Below are positions 10,435 through 18,800 of a stretch of 64,000 nt of DNA, in pieces. Under the pieces are notes generated by a model. The model was not told where the DNA came from. It made no database searches and saw only the letters and a list, made by a program, of their open reading frames with translations. A program made the translations under genes and the position numbers. The number at the start of each line of letters is the position of its first letter. Positions within the stretch are counted from its first letter, which is position 1. The stretch is from Paraburkholderia edwinii (GTDB lineage: Bacteria; Pseudomonadota; Gammaproteobacteria; Burkholderiales; Burkholderiaceae), in assembly GCF_019428685.1 (NCBI RefSeq), contig NZ_CP080096.1:248001-312000 (forward strand). Reading direction: 5' to 3'.

Positions 10435-11277
10435 ATGGTTACACAGACGCAGTTCACCGGAAAGGATGTCTACGCCCGAACCTTCGACGCCGATGAAGAG
10501 TCGCTTGCCGCAATCGCGGAAAGACTCGAAGCGCGCGGCAAGCACGCATTCTTCGCCGAGGTGATCGGCCAATATATGGATGCACTCCAACTGAGCCGCG
10601 ACGAGGCCATTTTGGAGTTGGGCTGCGGCACGGGCGTGATCCCTCGTACGCTCGCGAAGCGTAGCGATGTAACGGGGCGCATCACCGCAATCGACATCAG
10701 TCCGCATCTGGTCGAACTCGGTGCGCGCCTCGCATCGGAAGAAGGCGTTGCCGACCGGATCGATTTTCTGGTCGGCGACGCGCATTCGATCATCGAACCG
10801 CAAGGCCGATTCGACGTCGTCATCATGCACACGCTGCTAAGCCACGTGGTCGACCCGGCAACGGTGCTGCGCGAGGCCCGGCGGTTGCTCCGGCCCGGCG
10901 GGCGCATTGTTGTATTCGATGGCGACTTCGACTCGCTCACATTCGCAACGGACGCACCCGATGGCGGCGCTGAAACAGATCGGCTCCTCGGTATCGCGGG
11001 GCGTACGCAAGGCTGCGTGATGCGCCAGATGCCCAGGCTGCTCAACCTGAACGGCTTTCGTCTTGAATGGTCTCGCGCCTATGTGGCAGCCGATATCGGC
11101 CGCGCGGATTTCTGGCACTCGAGCCTTTCGACCTTCCGCACGCTGTTGCCGAAATCGGGCGTGATATCGGCCGACGATGCGAATGCCTATGTAGACACGC
11201 TTGAACGCGCGTCGGCAAACGGAGAATTTTTTGCGTCGTGCAACCTTTATACGGTCATCGCGCGCAGCGCCGGCTAA
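10435..11277 (+). CDS. Class I SAM-dependent methyltransferase, full-length paralogue
   Basis: A 280-residue methyltransferase with motif I LELGCGTGVIP, an acidic residue in ITAIDISPHL, FDVVIMHTLLSHVV and LLRPGGRIVVFDG. Substrate unknown. It is the longer counterpart of the gene at 7094-7792. ATG 10435 follows GGAAG and matches the start of conserved sequence. In-frame ATGs inside the tandem repeat could instead add up to 23 residues. Spacing suggests an operon with the MFS exporter before it and the cupin after it (9 bp), so it may modify or detoxify the exported compound. Confidence 0.87.
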   Translation: MVTQTQFTGKDVYARTFDADEESLAAIAERLEARGKHAFFAEVIGQYMDALQLSRDEAILELGCGTGVIPRTLAKRSDVTGRITAIDISPHLVELGARLASEEGVADRIDFLVGDAHSIIEPQGRFDVVIMHTLLSHVVDPATVLREARRLLRPGGRIVVFDGDFDSLTFATDAPDGGAETDRLLGIAGRTQGCVMRQMPRLLNLNGFRLEWSRAYVAADIGRADFWHSSLSTFRTLLPKSGVISADDANAYVDTLERASANGEFFASCNLYTVIARSAG

Positions 11278-11286
11278 CCAGAGTGA

Positions 11287-11748
11287 ATGATGCACACACA
11301 AATCAAATCAATGCGAAAAGCCAGTCTGTCGAGTCGTTTCGCCTTCGCTGCCGCGACGTTAGCGCTCGCGCTGTCGACGCTTGCGATCCCGCGACCGGCC
11401 TTGGCGAATGCTCCGGATGAAGAAACCGTCTCACCCGTTATGCAGCAGACCATCCCGGAGGCTCCCGCAAAGACAGTCCTTATCGCCACTGTCGCGTATG
11501 CGCCGGGCCAGGCCTCCACTCCGCACAAGCATCCCGGCTCGATCTTCGCGTACGTCGTGGAGGGCAGTGTGGAATCGCAACTTGAAGGCGCACCCTCCAG
11601 AATCTATCGTACCGGTGAGGCCTGGTACGAGCCTCCAGGCGCGCACCATGTTATATCCCGCAACGCGAGCAAGACCATGCCTGCGAAGTTACTGGTTTTT
11701 GCGGTAACGTCCGGGCATGAACCGATCAAAGAGCCGCTGGAACGCTAG
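11287..11748 (+). CDS. Secreted cupin-domain protein
   Basis: A 153-residue protein with an N-terminal signal peptide (SRFAFAAATLALALSTLA, cleavage probably after ALA near residue 40). The single cupin barrel has metal-ligand-like motif 1 (STPHKHPGS followed by an acidic position) and motif 2 (PPGAHHVISRN), which give histidines for a metal site. It is probably periplasmic, and enzymatic or binding activity is unknown. It directly follows the methyltransferase and precedes the quinone oxidoreductase, suggesting one operon for handling a small molecule. Confidence 0.82.
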   Translation: MMHTQIKSMRKASLSSRFAFAAATLALALSTLAIPRPALANAPDEETVSPVMQQTIPEAPAKTVLIATVAYAPGQASTPHKHPGSIFAYVVEGSVESQLEGAPSRIYRTGEAWYEPPGAHHVISRNASKTMPAKLLVFAVTSGHEPIKEPLER

Positions 11749-11836
11749 ACCGGTCTACATGGAACCTCAACCTTTAGCGGTCGTTGCTACGCCGCGGGCC
11801 GAGATCCGGCGAAAGCGGCGACCAGGAGAGCAGAAA

Positions 11837-12769
11837 GTGTCAACATCGATGCAGGCAGTTCAGATTGAAAAGTTTGGCGGACCGGACGTCCTCGAGTTGC
11901 GTCAGCTTGCCATTCCAACGCCGGGCGAAGGAGAAGTGGTCGTCAGGGTGAAGGCGGCAGGCGTCGGTCCGTGGGATACGTGGATTCGCGCCGGCAAAAG
12001 CGTGCTTCCGCAACCGCTGCCTTTGACCCCGGGCTCTGACATTGCCGGACAGGTCGTCGCGGTCGGCCCTGGCGTAACGGGAATCATGGAAGGCGACGAA
12101 GTATTCGGCGTCACCAACCGCCGCTTCACCGATGGCTACGCGCAGTACGCAAGAGCCCGAGCCGACATGATCGCGGCCAAGCCTGCCGGCCTCGGTTTCG
12201 AGGACGCCGCATCGCTGCCGGTCATCGCGGTCACCGCCTGGCAAATGCTGCACGAATTTGCAGGCGTCAAGGCCGGACAGCGTGTTCTGGTGCTCGGCGG
12301 CTTCGGCAACGTGGGCGCCTACGCCGTACAACTGGCCCGGCTTGCCGGCGCGCATGTGGTTGCGACTGCCTCGGACGCTCAGGCGGACCTTGTGCGCGCT
12401 TTCGGCGCAAACGAAATCATCGAGCGAAATATGGACCGCGTCGATGCTTATTCGGCCAGCTTCGATGCTGTTATCGATACGGTCGGTGGGGCCGCGCTCG
12501 AGCGGTCCTATGCGCTTGTGCGACCCAGTGGGGTCCTCGTATCGGCAGTCCAGAAACCCGATGGCGCGCTATTGCCTCGGAACGTGAGGTCCGACTTCCT
12601 GCTGGTGCGCGTTGAAACCGGCATCCTCGAAACGCTGGGCCGCCTCGCGGCAGACCATCAACTCGAAACCCGCGTAGGTGAAATTCTGCCGCTAGCGGAC
12701 GCGCGTCGCGCGCACGAGATGATCGAAGGTGCGCCGCACAAGCCTGGAAAGATCGTTCTTGTTCCGTAG
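11837..12769 (+). CDS. NADPH:quinone oxidoreductase-like zinc-less MDR enzyme
   Basis: A 310-residue medium-chain dehydrogenase/reductase. The N-terminal GroES-like fold starts MQAVQIEKFGGPDVLE and the nucleotide-binding segment is VLVLGGFGNVGAYAVQLA. No cysteine cluster for structural zinc is seen, so it fits the quinone-reductase branch that reduces quinones or enones with NADPH. GTG 11837 was chosen because AGGAGAG lies 6 nt ahead, with ATG 11849 as alternative. It is the last gene of the MFS/methyltransferase/cupin group. The stop codon is inside a 14-bp tandem repeat. Confidence 0.85.
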   Translation: MSTSMQAVQIEKFGGPDVLELRQLAIPTPGEGEVVVRVKAAGVGPWDTWIRAGKSVLPQPLPLTPGSDIAGQVVAVGPGVTGIMEGDEVFGVTNRRFTDGYAQYARARADMIAAKPAGLGFEDAASLPVIAVTAWQMLHEFAGVKAGQRVLVLGGFGNVGAYAVQLARLAGAHVVATASDAQADLVRAFGANEIIERNMDRVDAYSASFDAVIDTVGGAALERSYALVRPSGVLVSAVQKPDGALLPRNVRSDFLLVRVETGILETLGRLAADHQLETRVGEILPLADARRAHEMIEGAPHKPGKIVLVP

Positions 12770-12799
12770 TACTTGTTCCGTAGTTCTTGTTCCATAAGC
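12758..12799 (+). repeat. 14-bp tandem repeat, three copies, overlapping a stop codon
   Basis: Units of the type CTTGTTCCGTAGTA follow each other three times, the third diverged to CTTGTTCCATAAGC. The TAG of the first unit is the stop codon of the quinone oxidoreductase gene. Confidence 0.9.
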
Positions 12800-12808
12800 G
12801 CAGCGGGA

Positions 12809-12852
12809 GATACAAGCCGGATACGCGCACGATACAAGCGGGATACAAGCGG
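12809..12852. repeat. 11-bp tandem repeat, four copies
   Basis: Four consecutive 11-bp units begin with GATAC at 12809, 12820, 12831 and 12842. The last two are identical (GATACAAGCGG). The period is close to one DNA helical turn. The array lies just downstream of the AraC gene at 12922-13878 and right after the 14-bp array, so the whole 150-bp gap is largely repeats. Confidence 0.85.
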
Positions 12853-12921
12853 CGATGACCGGCTACCGTCGATTACTTACCGATACAAATCTCCGCCCGC
12901 TTACGCCTTCTCGCCAGGCGT

Positions 12922-13878
12922 TCAGGCCTTCGCCTCTATCGAAGCAAGGCGTCGCGCTTCTTTTGGGTTGACGCCAAACGCCTTCTTGAACATGCGGCTG
13001 AAGTGCGCCGCGCTCGCGAAGCCGCACTGCCATGCGACTTCATTGATGCGAAGCGGTGATTCCGGATCGGTCAGGATGCCTTTGGCGCGCTCGAGACGCA
13101 GGCGCCAAAGGTAGCGCATGATCGTCGTGCCTTCGCTGGCGAACAATCTTGCGATATAGCGCGTAGACGTGCCCATCGCTTTGGCAACCGCCTCTATGTC
13201 GAGTTGCTCGTTGGACACGTTCCGTTCGATAAAGCGCTTTGCGTACGCAAGAAGGGTGGCCGAGCGCCCGACCGACCTCGGCGCCCATGAATCGGCCGCG
13301 ATAATCTGCATCAGGTCAATCAGGTGCTCCGCCACGAGCTTCGCACATTGCGGACTCGACCGTTCGCCATAAGCGGCAGCGGATGCGATCAGCGATTTCA
13401 GCATGCGCGTATCGCCTGACGCCGGGTCGGCCACCACCATGCCGCGATTCGCGAACTCCATGCCCCGCCGTTCAAGCGCAACCTTCGGGATGCGCAGCAT
13501 CATCCCTCGCGTATCGCGATCGCCCACCTGCGTATATTGCGTGCCGGGGTCGAGCACCAGCAACGATCCCGCGGTCAATCTCGTCTTCATGTCCGACTGT
13601 TCGAGCTCGATCACGCCACTGTGCGTGATAAGGACCAGGATCGTTTCGTCGCGCCAGTTGTTGTGCCCGGAACCCGGCAAATACTCCCACCGCTGATCGG
13701 AAACATCGGCCAGGGTGAAGCTCAATCCACCCATGCTCCAGTAAGCGCATTTGAGGTTGCCACGGTCATCGCCGTTGAACCGGCATTGCATACTCCACGC
13801 TTGCCTGACCGCCTTTTGCCATTCATCGGCGGTCATGCCGGGCAGCGTGTCGAGCAGATGTGCAATGTCATGGTCCAT
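12922..13878 (-). CDS. AraC-family regulator with AraC-binding-like N-domain (paralogue group A)
   Basis: About 318 residues. The N-terminal ligand domain starts with a DEWQKAVRQAWSM segment, contains a cupin-like core (ELEQSDMKTRLTAGSLLVLDPG) and is followed by a C-terminal double helix-turn-helix (IEAVAKAMGTSTRYIARLF and INEVAWQCGFASAAHFSRMF). It belongs to the same subfamily as the genes at 47608 and 56814. ATG 13878 is chosen because the earlier start adds a non-conserved stretch. The target is unknown, and the phased ATACAA-type repeats on both sides of the gene are possible binding sites. Confidence 0.87.
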   Translation of the reverse strand: MDHDIAHLLDTLPGMTADEWQKAVRQAWSMQCRFNGDDRGNLKCAYWSMGGLSFTLADVSDQRWEYLPGSGHNNWRDETILVLITHSGVIELEQSDMKTRLTAGSLLVLDPGTQYTQVGDRDTRGMMLRIPKVALERRGMEFANRGMVVADPASGDTRMLKSLIASAAAYGERSSPQCAKLVAEHLIDLMQIIAADSWAPRSVGRSATLLAYAKRFIERNVSNEQLDIEAVAKAMGTSTRYIARLFASEGTTIMRYLWRLRLERAKGILTDPESPLRINEVAWQCGFASAAHFSRMFKKAFGVNPKEARRLASIEAKA

Positions 13879-14191
13879 AGGGCATTCCAGCGATTCGGGT
13901 CTTGCAGGGTCAAGGTTGCACAACACCCATGCATGACCGCTATTCCGTCTCAGCGAATGGCTTGACTCGGACAGATGAATTTCGTGTCTGCTATGGCATG
14001 AGACGGGCCGCGATCGCTGTCGCCTTTCGCGTACCTAAGCTTCGTAGGGATGTCGTTTCAAATTGCGACTCATTCTACGTCGCATGAAAAACCCTTTGCA
14101 CGGTCGGGCGACTAAAGGCCCGTACAAACCAGATACAAAGCGCTACAAATCGCGGTTCGCACGAAGCATGTCATGTCAGAACCCAGTTCGA
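13879..14191. promoter_or_regulatory. Intergenic region upstream of AraC gene with phased TACAAA motifs
   Basis: No gene is supported in these 313 bp. TACAAA occurs three times at 14123, 14134 and 14144, about one helical turn apart, and resembles the ATACAAG repeats on the other side of the AraC gene. The region must carry the AraC promoter and the 3' end of the LacI gene transcript. No clear sigma-70 boxes were identified. Confidence 0.4.
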
Positions 14192-15253
14192 TCAACGCCC
14201 CGGCTTCCGCGCTTTCTGCAACGCGGCGGAACGCCGGCGCACAGATGTGACCGTTCCGCTTGAATCGCGCACTACCAGTTCAGCAGCAAACGTGACTCTC
14301 TGCACGCTCGCATCATTCCCGGCCACTTGCGCAAGCAAGGTGTTCACCGCGGAACTGGCCATTTGCTGAAACGGCTGACGCACTGTCGTGAGCGCCGGAT
14401 GAAACTGCTCCGCCATCGGAATGTCATCGAAGCCGACGACGGACATGTCATCGGGTACGCGCAGCCCTGCTTCGCGCGCCGCGGCAATCGCACCAAACGC
14501 GCTTTGATCGTTAGCCGTAAAAATCGCGGTAGGCGGATCGGCGAGATTGATCAACCTCGAGGCCACCTCAAACGCCGTCATTTGCGACAAGTCGCCGGAT
14601 GCGATCAACTCAGGCGCATGCGGCAGCCCGTGCCGCGCGAGCGCATCGACATAGCCGCGCTGCCGGTCGCGTACGCCTTCAATCGAATCACCGCCGCCGA
14701 GGAACGCGATGCGCGTGTGCCCGAGTTCGATCAGATGCTCGACAGCGAGCAGCGCGCCGCCATAGTTATCGACCGATACCGACGGGAACCGGTGCATCGT
14801 GCCGCGCTGATCGATCACGACCACGGGCAGTTTCGCTTTGGCTAACGAATCGAGCCACAGCGAGTCGCGCGGCAGGATCGCGAGCAACGCGTCGGAAAAC
14901 TGCCGCACAAGCCCGAGCACATCGTGATGCATGCGCCGGTCTTCATCGGACATCGTATAGATCAGCACCTCGCAACCGGCGGCCCTCGCGGCGCGGCCGG
15001 CGCCGAGTATCAGTTCGCTCGAGAACTGCGTATCGAGCGTCGGCGTGATGATGCCGATAATGCCGTTGCGCCTGCCTGAGAGCTTTTGCGCCGTGCGATT
15101 GACGACGTAACCGATATCGGACGCAATGCGCAGCACTTCGTCGCGCGTCTCGCGCGACACGCCGGAGCGCCCGTTGAGCGCGCGGGATGCGGTCATCTGC
15201 GATACGCCGGCCAGACGTGCCACGTCCGCCAGCGTGGGGTTTTCCTTGGTCAT
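14192..15253 (-). CDS. LacI-family transcriptional regulator of the oligosaccharide locus
   Basis: A 353-residue repressor. The N-terminal helix-turn-helix (TLADVARLAGVSQMTASRAL) and hinge helix (AQKLSGRR) are followed by a periplasmic-binding-protein-like sugar domain that begins GIIGIITPTLD and carries conserved AVEHLIELGHTRIAFLGG. It is divergent from the ABC transporter/GH3 operon starting at 15562 and is the obvious candidate to repress it until the sugar is present. ATG 15253 (MTKENPTL) fits the family start. A perfect inverted repeat lies just upstream of this gene. Confidence 0.92.
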   Translation of the reverse strand: MTKENPTLADVARLAGVSQMTASRALNGRSGVSRETRDEVLRIASDIGYVVNRTAQKLSGRRNGIIGIITPTLDTQFSSELILGAGRAARAAGCEVLIYTMSDEDRRMHHDVLGLVRQFSDALLAILPRDSLWLDSLAKAKLPVVVIDQRGTMHRFPSVSVDNYGGALLAVEHLIELGHTRIAFLGGGDSIEGVRDRQRGYVDALARHGLPHAPELIASGDLSQMTAFEVASRLINLADPPTAIFTANDQSAFGAIAAAREAGLRVPDDMSVVGFDDIPMAEQFHPALTTVRQPFQQMASSAVNTLLAQVAGNDASVQRVTFAAELVVRDSSGTVTSVRRRSAALQKARKPGR

Positions 15254-15304
15254 GCCGTCAGTCACGAGCAGGTGAGAGAAGATAGCGCACTAGCGCGCTG
15301 AAGT

Positions 15305-15320
15305 ACGTTACCGCTAACGT
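15305..15320. promoter_or_regulatory. Candidate LacI-type operator (perfect inverted repeat)
   Basis: ACGTTA and TAACGT flank CCGC, giving a perfect 6-bp inverted repeat with a 4-bp centre. It lies 52 bp upstream of the LacI start in the divergent region, where autoregulation and control of the sugar operon are expected. Confidence 0.55.
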
Positions 15321-15491
15321 CCTTTCAACATCCATTCTAAGCGAATAGATTCGAAGCGCAATCAGGGCTTTTCTGGGCCACCTGCGTTACGCGCAAAGCC
15401 TTTATCTGCAACGCTGCGCCACGTCTATATGCAAATCGCTTAAGGCATCCCGCACGCTTGAGGGTTAACCTCATCTGGCAACGGCCTAATG

Positions 15492-15516
15492 ACGTTACTA
15501 CCATCGCTAAACGTTA
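15492..15516. promoter_or_regulatory. Second candidate operator half-sites upstream of the sugar operon
   Basis: ACGTTA (15492-15497) and TAAACGT (15508-15514) repeat the half-sites of the 15305-15320 element, and TAAACGTTAA (15508-15517) is itself a near-perfect palindrome with the central CG usual for LacI operators. It sits about 50 bp before the binding-protein start, where bound repressor would block the promoter. Confidence 0.45.
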
Positions 15517-15561
15517 AGGCTACCGTTAGTTGTCCCCTACTCTAACGATGGAGACTTCAAG

Positions 15562-16848
15562 ATGACGTATGCGGCGGTATCGAAGGCGATCAGCCTCACT
15601 GCGCTTTGCTCGTTGCTGGCGATGGCCGCGGGCACCGCAGCCCACGCGCAGGACGCGAAAGTCATTACCGCGTGGGACCAGCAAACCAACGCGACATCGA
15701 GCAAGATCTTGCGCGACGCGTCCGATCGCTTCGAGCAGAAAACCCCCGGCTACAAGGTCGAGAATTCGCACGTCATCAACGACGCGTACAAGACCAAGCT
15801 CAAGGTTGCGTTCGGCGCAAACCAGCCGCCCTGCGTGTTCGAATCGTGGGGCGGCGGCCCGTTGCACGAATACGTGAAGGCCGGCCAGATTGTCGACCTG
15901 ACGCCGTACCTGCAGAAAGACTCTGCCTATCGTGACCGCTTCCTGCCTTCGTCGTGGAAGGCCGTGACGTTCGACGGCAAGACTTACGGCGTCGCGGCAG
16001 AAAATGCGTCCGCCGCCGTGATCTTCTATAACAAGGACATCTTCCAGCAATATGGCCTGAAGCCGCCCGCCACGTGGCCCGATCTGATGCATGTCGTGCA
16101 GGTGCTGACATCGCACGGCATCGCGCCGTTCGCACTCGCGAACAAGAACAAGTGGACGGGTTCGATGTACTACATGTATCTCGTCGACCGCATTGGCGGC
16201 CCGGACGTCGTGCGCGCCGCGCTCGACGGCGCCGGCAAGGGCTTTGACGATCCGGCGTTTGTCGAAGCCGGCAAGTACATTCAGCAGCTCGTCAAGGCCG
16301 GCGCGTTCGCACAAGGCTATAACGGTCTCGACTACGACGTCGGTGCATCGCGCCGCCTGCTCTATTCGGGTCGCGCGGCAATGGAACTGATGGGCGGTTG
16401 GGAAGCCTCGACGATTCAAAGCGAGAATCCGGCGTTCTCGAAGAAGCTCGACTTCTTCCCATTCCCGAGCGTGCCGGGCGGCAAAGGCGATCCGCGCGAT
16501 GTGATCGGTACGGTCGGCGACGGCTTTCTTAGCATTTCCACCGAATGCAAATATCCGGATGCCGCGTTCAAGCTGATCCAGTCGCTAACGGACGACACCG
16601 CCATGCGCGCACGCGTCGGCGACCGCAAAATTCCGCCGGTCAAAAACATCGCACTCGACGATCCATTCCTCAAGCGTCTGCAAAGTCTGATTGTCGATGC
16701 ACCGAACGTGCAGCTCTGGTACGACCAGGCGTTGCCGCCGCACCTGGGCGAAGTTCATAAGGACACGACACAGGCGCTGTTCGGTCTGTCGGTTACGCCC
16801 GAGGCCGCCGCGCAGCAGATGGAAACCGCGGCCAAAGCGGGCGGTTAG
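15562..16848 (+). CDS. ABC transporter sugar-binding protein (family 1)
   Basis: A 428-residue periplasmic solute-binding protein. The signal peptide runs to about residue 29 ([13 protein letters not shown]). The mature protein has the family 1 pattern: [10 protein letters not shown] at the start, [19 protein letters not shown], and the MGGWEAST segment in the C-lobe. It delivers an oligosaccharide to the two permeases encoded next. The partner GH3 hydrolase suggests a beta-linked gluco- or xylo-oligosaccharide, but binding residues do not reveal which. It is the first gene of the operon opposite the LacI regulator. Confidence 0.92.
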   Translation: MTYAAVSKAISLTALCSLLAMAAGTAAHAQDAKVITAWDQQTNATSSKILRDASDRFEQKTPGYKVENSHVINDAYKTKLKVAFGANQPPCVFESWGGGPLHEYVKAGQIVDLTPYLQKDSAYRDRFLPSSWKAVTFDGKTYGVAAENASAAVIFYNKDIFQQYGLKPPATWPDLMHVVQVLTSHGIAPFALANKNKWTGSMYYMYLVDRIGGPDVVRAALDGAGKGFDDPAFVEAGKYIQQLVKAGAFAQGYNGLDYDVGASRRLLYSGRAAMELMGGWEASTIQSENPAFSKKLDFFPFPSVPGGKGDPRDVIGTVGDGFLSISTECKYPDAAFKLIQSLTDDTAMRARVGDRKIPPVKNIALDDPFLKRLQSLIVDAPNVQLWYDQALPPHLGEVHKDTTQALFGLSVTPEAAAQQMETAAKAGG

Positions 16849-16905
16849 CCACTGCGCCGCCAGCGACATCCGCAACGACACACGCCACCTGACCTCAACC
16901 GGATA

Positions 16906-16949
16906 GCCCGGCCGGCGCCGCCGTCATATGCACGCGGCGCCGGGCCGGC
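16906..16949 (+). promoter_or_regulatory. Strong intercistronic hairpin between binding-protein and permease genes
   Basis: Arms 16906-16921 and 16934-16949 are complementary at 14 of 16 positions around a 12-nt loop. There is no U-run, so it is not a classical terminator. In other sugar operons (malE-malF) such hairpins protect the upstream mRNA, so that binding protein is made in excess of permease. The same role is inferred here. Confidence 0.75.
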
Positions 16950-16958
16950 AGACCTGCC

Positions 16959-17882
16959 GTGAACATCGTGCTCCCCGCCGTATCCGAACGCCGACGCCGG
17001 CTGCGCTTTCCGTCGCAGGCGCTCGTCGTGGCCGCATTTCTCGCGCCGGCTGTGCTGCTGCTCGCGGTCTTCCTGCTCTATCCGCTCGTCTCGAGCTTGC
17101 GGCTTTCGCTGCTCGACTGGAATGGTCTTGGCAGCAACGCGCGCTTTGTCGGTCTGTCGAACTGGGTGCGTCTCGCGCACGACACCGTGTTCTGGCAGTC
17201 GCTGTTGAACAATGTGATTCTCGCGGTCACGTCGGTGGTCGTTGAATTGCCGATCGCGCTCGCGCTCGCCGTGCTGCTCGAAAAAGCCGGCCGCGGCTCG
17301 CGCGTGCTGAAGATTCTCTATTTTTTGCCGCTGCTGATGTCGAGCGTCGCCATCGGCGTGCTGTTCAAGAACGTCTACGATCCGAACTTCGGGCCGCTCA
17401 ACACTGCATTGCATGCGCTCGGTCTCGACGCGCTGGCACAAGACTGGCTCGGCAATCCGCATCTGTCGCTGGCGTCGACGATTGCCGTCATCTGCTGGCA
17501 GAACGTTCCGTTCTACATGATCCTGTTTCTCGCGGGACTCTCCTCGATGCCGCAAGAGGTCAACGAGGCGGCGCGGCTCGACGGCGCATCCGAATGGGTC
17601 ATTTTCTGGCGTATCAAGCTGCCGCATTTGCAAGGCACCGTGCGCACCGCGGTGCTGCTTGCCGTGCTCGGCTCGCTGCGTTACTTCGATCTGATCTATG
17701 TAATGACGGGCGGCGGGCCTGAAGGCTCGTCCGAGGTGATGGCCACCTACATGTATCGGACCGTGTTCAGCTCATTTCAGCTCGGCTACGGCAGCACGAT
17801 CGGCTCGGCGATGTTCATCATCGTCTGCGCGGTCGCGGCCATCTCGCTGCGCTTTACCCGCCGCTATGCGACCGAGGTCTAG
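16959..17882 (+). CDS. Sugar ABC transporter permease, MalF/UgpA-like
   Basis: A 307-residue inner-membrane permease with six transmembrane helices (first at about residues 24-46). The cytoplasmic EAA loop [20 protein letters not shown] contacts the ATPase. It pairs with the next gene to form the channel. The start is GTG 16959 with only a weak ribosome-binding site. It lies 10 bp after a very stable hairpin, which should keep its translation below that of the binding protein. Confidence 0.92.
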   Translation: MNIVLPAVSERRRRLRFPSQALVVAAFLAPAVLLLAVFLLYPLVSSLRLSLLDWNGLGSNARFVGLSNWVRLAHDTVFWQSLLNNVILAVTSVVVELPIALALAVLLEKAGRGSRVLKILYFLPLLMSSVAIGVLFKNVYDPNFGPLNTALHALGLDALAQDWLGNPHLSLASTIAVICWQNVPFYMILFLAGLSSMPQEVNEAARLDGASEWVIFWRIKLPHLQGTVRTAVLLAVLGSLRYFDLIYVMTGGGPEGSSEVMATYMYRTVFSSFQLGYGSTIGSAMFIIVCAVAAISLRFTRRYATEV

Positions 17883-17885
17883 GCC

Positions 17886-18710
17886 ATGATGAAGCTAAAA
17901 CCGCGATTGGGTGTACTGCTTCTTGCGGTGATCTGGCTGATCGTTACGACGGCGCCGTTCCTTTTTGTCGTTGCGACGAGCCTTAAAACACAGGACGAAA
18001 CGTATTCGTCGCCGGTCTGGGCATTGCCGCAGCACCTCTTTATCGGCAACTATGTCGCGGTGCTCGAAGGGCCTTACTTCACGTATTTTCGCAATAGCGT
18101 GTTTGTGGTGGGCGTTTCGGTACTGTTGATCGTTTTGGCAAGCGCGATGGCGGCCTATGCGTTCGCGCGCATGCGCTTCGCGCTGAACAAGACGCTCTTC
18201 GCCATTATCGTTGCGGGCATGATTGTGCCGCTGCACGCGACGCTTGTGCCGATCTATCTGCTCACGCGCAACCTCGGCATTTACGACACGCCGTTCGCCC
18301 TGCTCGGGCCTTATGTCGCTTTGAGCCTGCCGATCTCGATCTTTATTCTCACCGAGTTCATGCGCCAGATTCCGCGCGAACTTGAAGAGGCGGCGCAGCT
18401 CGACGGCTGCGGGCCGTTCGGCATTTTCTGGCGCATCTTCTTCCCGCTATCGACGCCGGGGCTCGCCACGGTGGCGATCTACAACGGCATCGGCCTGTGG
18501 AACGAGTTTATCTTCGCCTACATGCTGACGTCGACACCCGAACATCGCACGCTGCCGCTCGCGATATGGGATTTTCAAGGGCAATACTCGTCGAATGTGC
18601 CGGCAATGCTGGCGGTCGTCACGCTTACGTCGTTGCCGCTGATCGTTGCGTATGCGTTCGGTCAGGAACGCGTGATCAAAGGCATGATGGCCGGCTCGCT
18701 AAAGGGCTAA
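17886..18710 (+). CDS. Sugar ABC transporter permease, MalG/UgpE-like
   Basis: A 274-residue inner-membrane permease with six helices and the EAA loop [20 protein letters not shown]. It is encoded 3 bp after its partner, so the two are translationally linked. No ATP-binding subunit follows, and a shared MsmK/UgpC-type ATPase from elsewhere in the genome is expected. The stop codon lies inside an 8-bp tandem repeat array that leads to the GH3 gene. Confidence 0.92.
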   Translation: MMKLKPRLGVLLLAVIWLIVTTAPFLFVVATSLKTQDETYSSPVWALPQHLFIGNYVAVLEGPYFTYFRNSVFVVGVSVLLIVLASAMAAYAFARMRFALNKTLFAIIVAGMIVPLHATLVPIYLLTRNLGIYDTPFALLGPYVALSLPISIFILTEFMRQIPRELEEAAQLDGCGPFGIFWRIFFPLSTPGLATVAIYNGIGLWNEFIFAYMLTSTPEHRTLPLAIWDFQGQYSSNVPAMLAVVTLTSLPLIVAYAFGQERVIKGMMAGSLKG

Positions 18711-18737
18711 GGGGCTAAAGCGCTAAAAGGCCAAAGC
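18698..18737 (+). repeat. 8-bp tandem repeat, five copies, overlapping a stop codon
   Basis: Units of the type GCTAAAGG start at 18698, 18706, 18714, 18722 and 18730 with one or two changes each. The TAA stop of the permease gene is in the second unit. The array fills much of the 90-bp gap before the GH3 gene. Confidence 0.9.
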
Positions 18738-18800
18738 GCTGCAGGGCAGGAACAAAAACCAAACGGTCACCACGATACCGAACCCGTCAGGAGTAAATGG

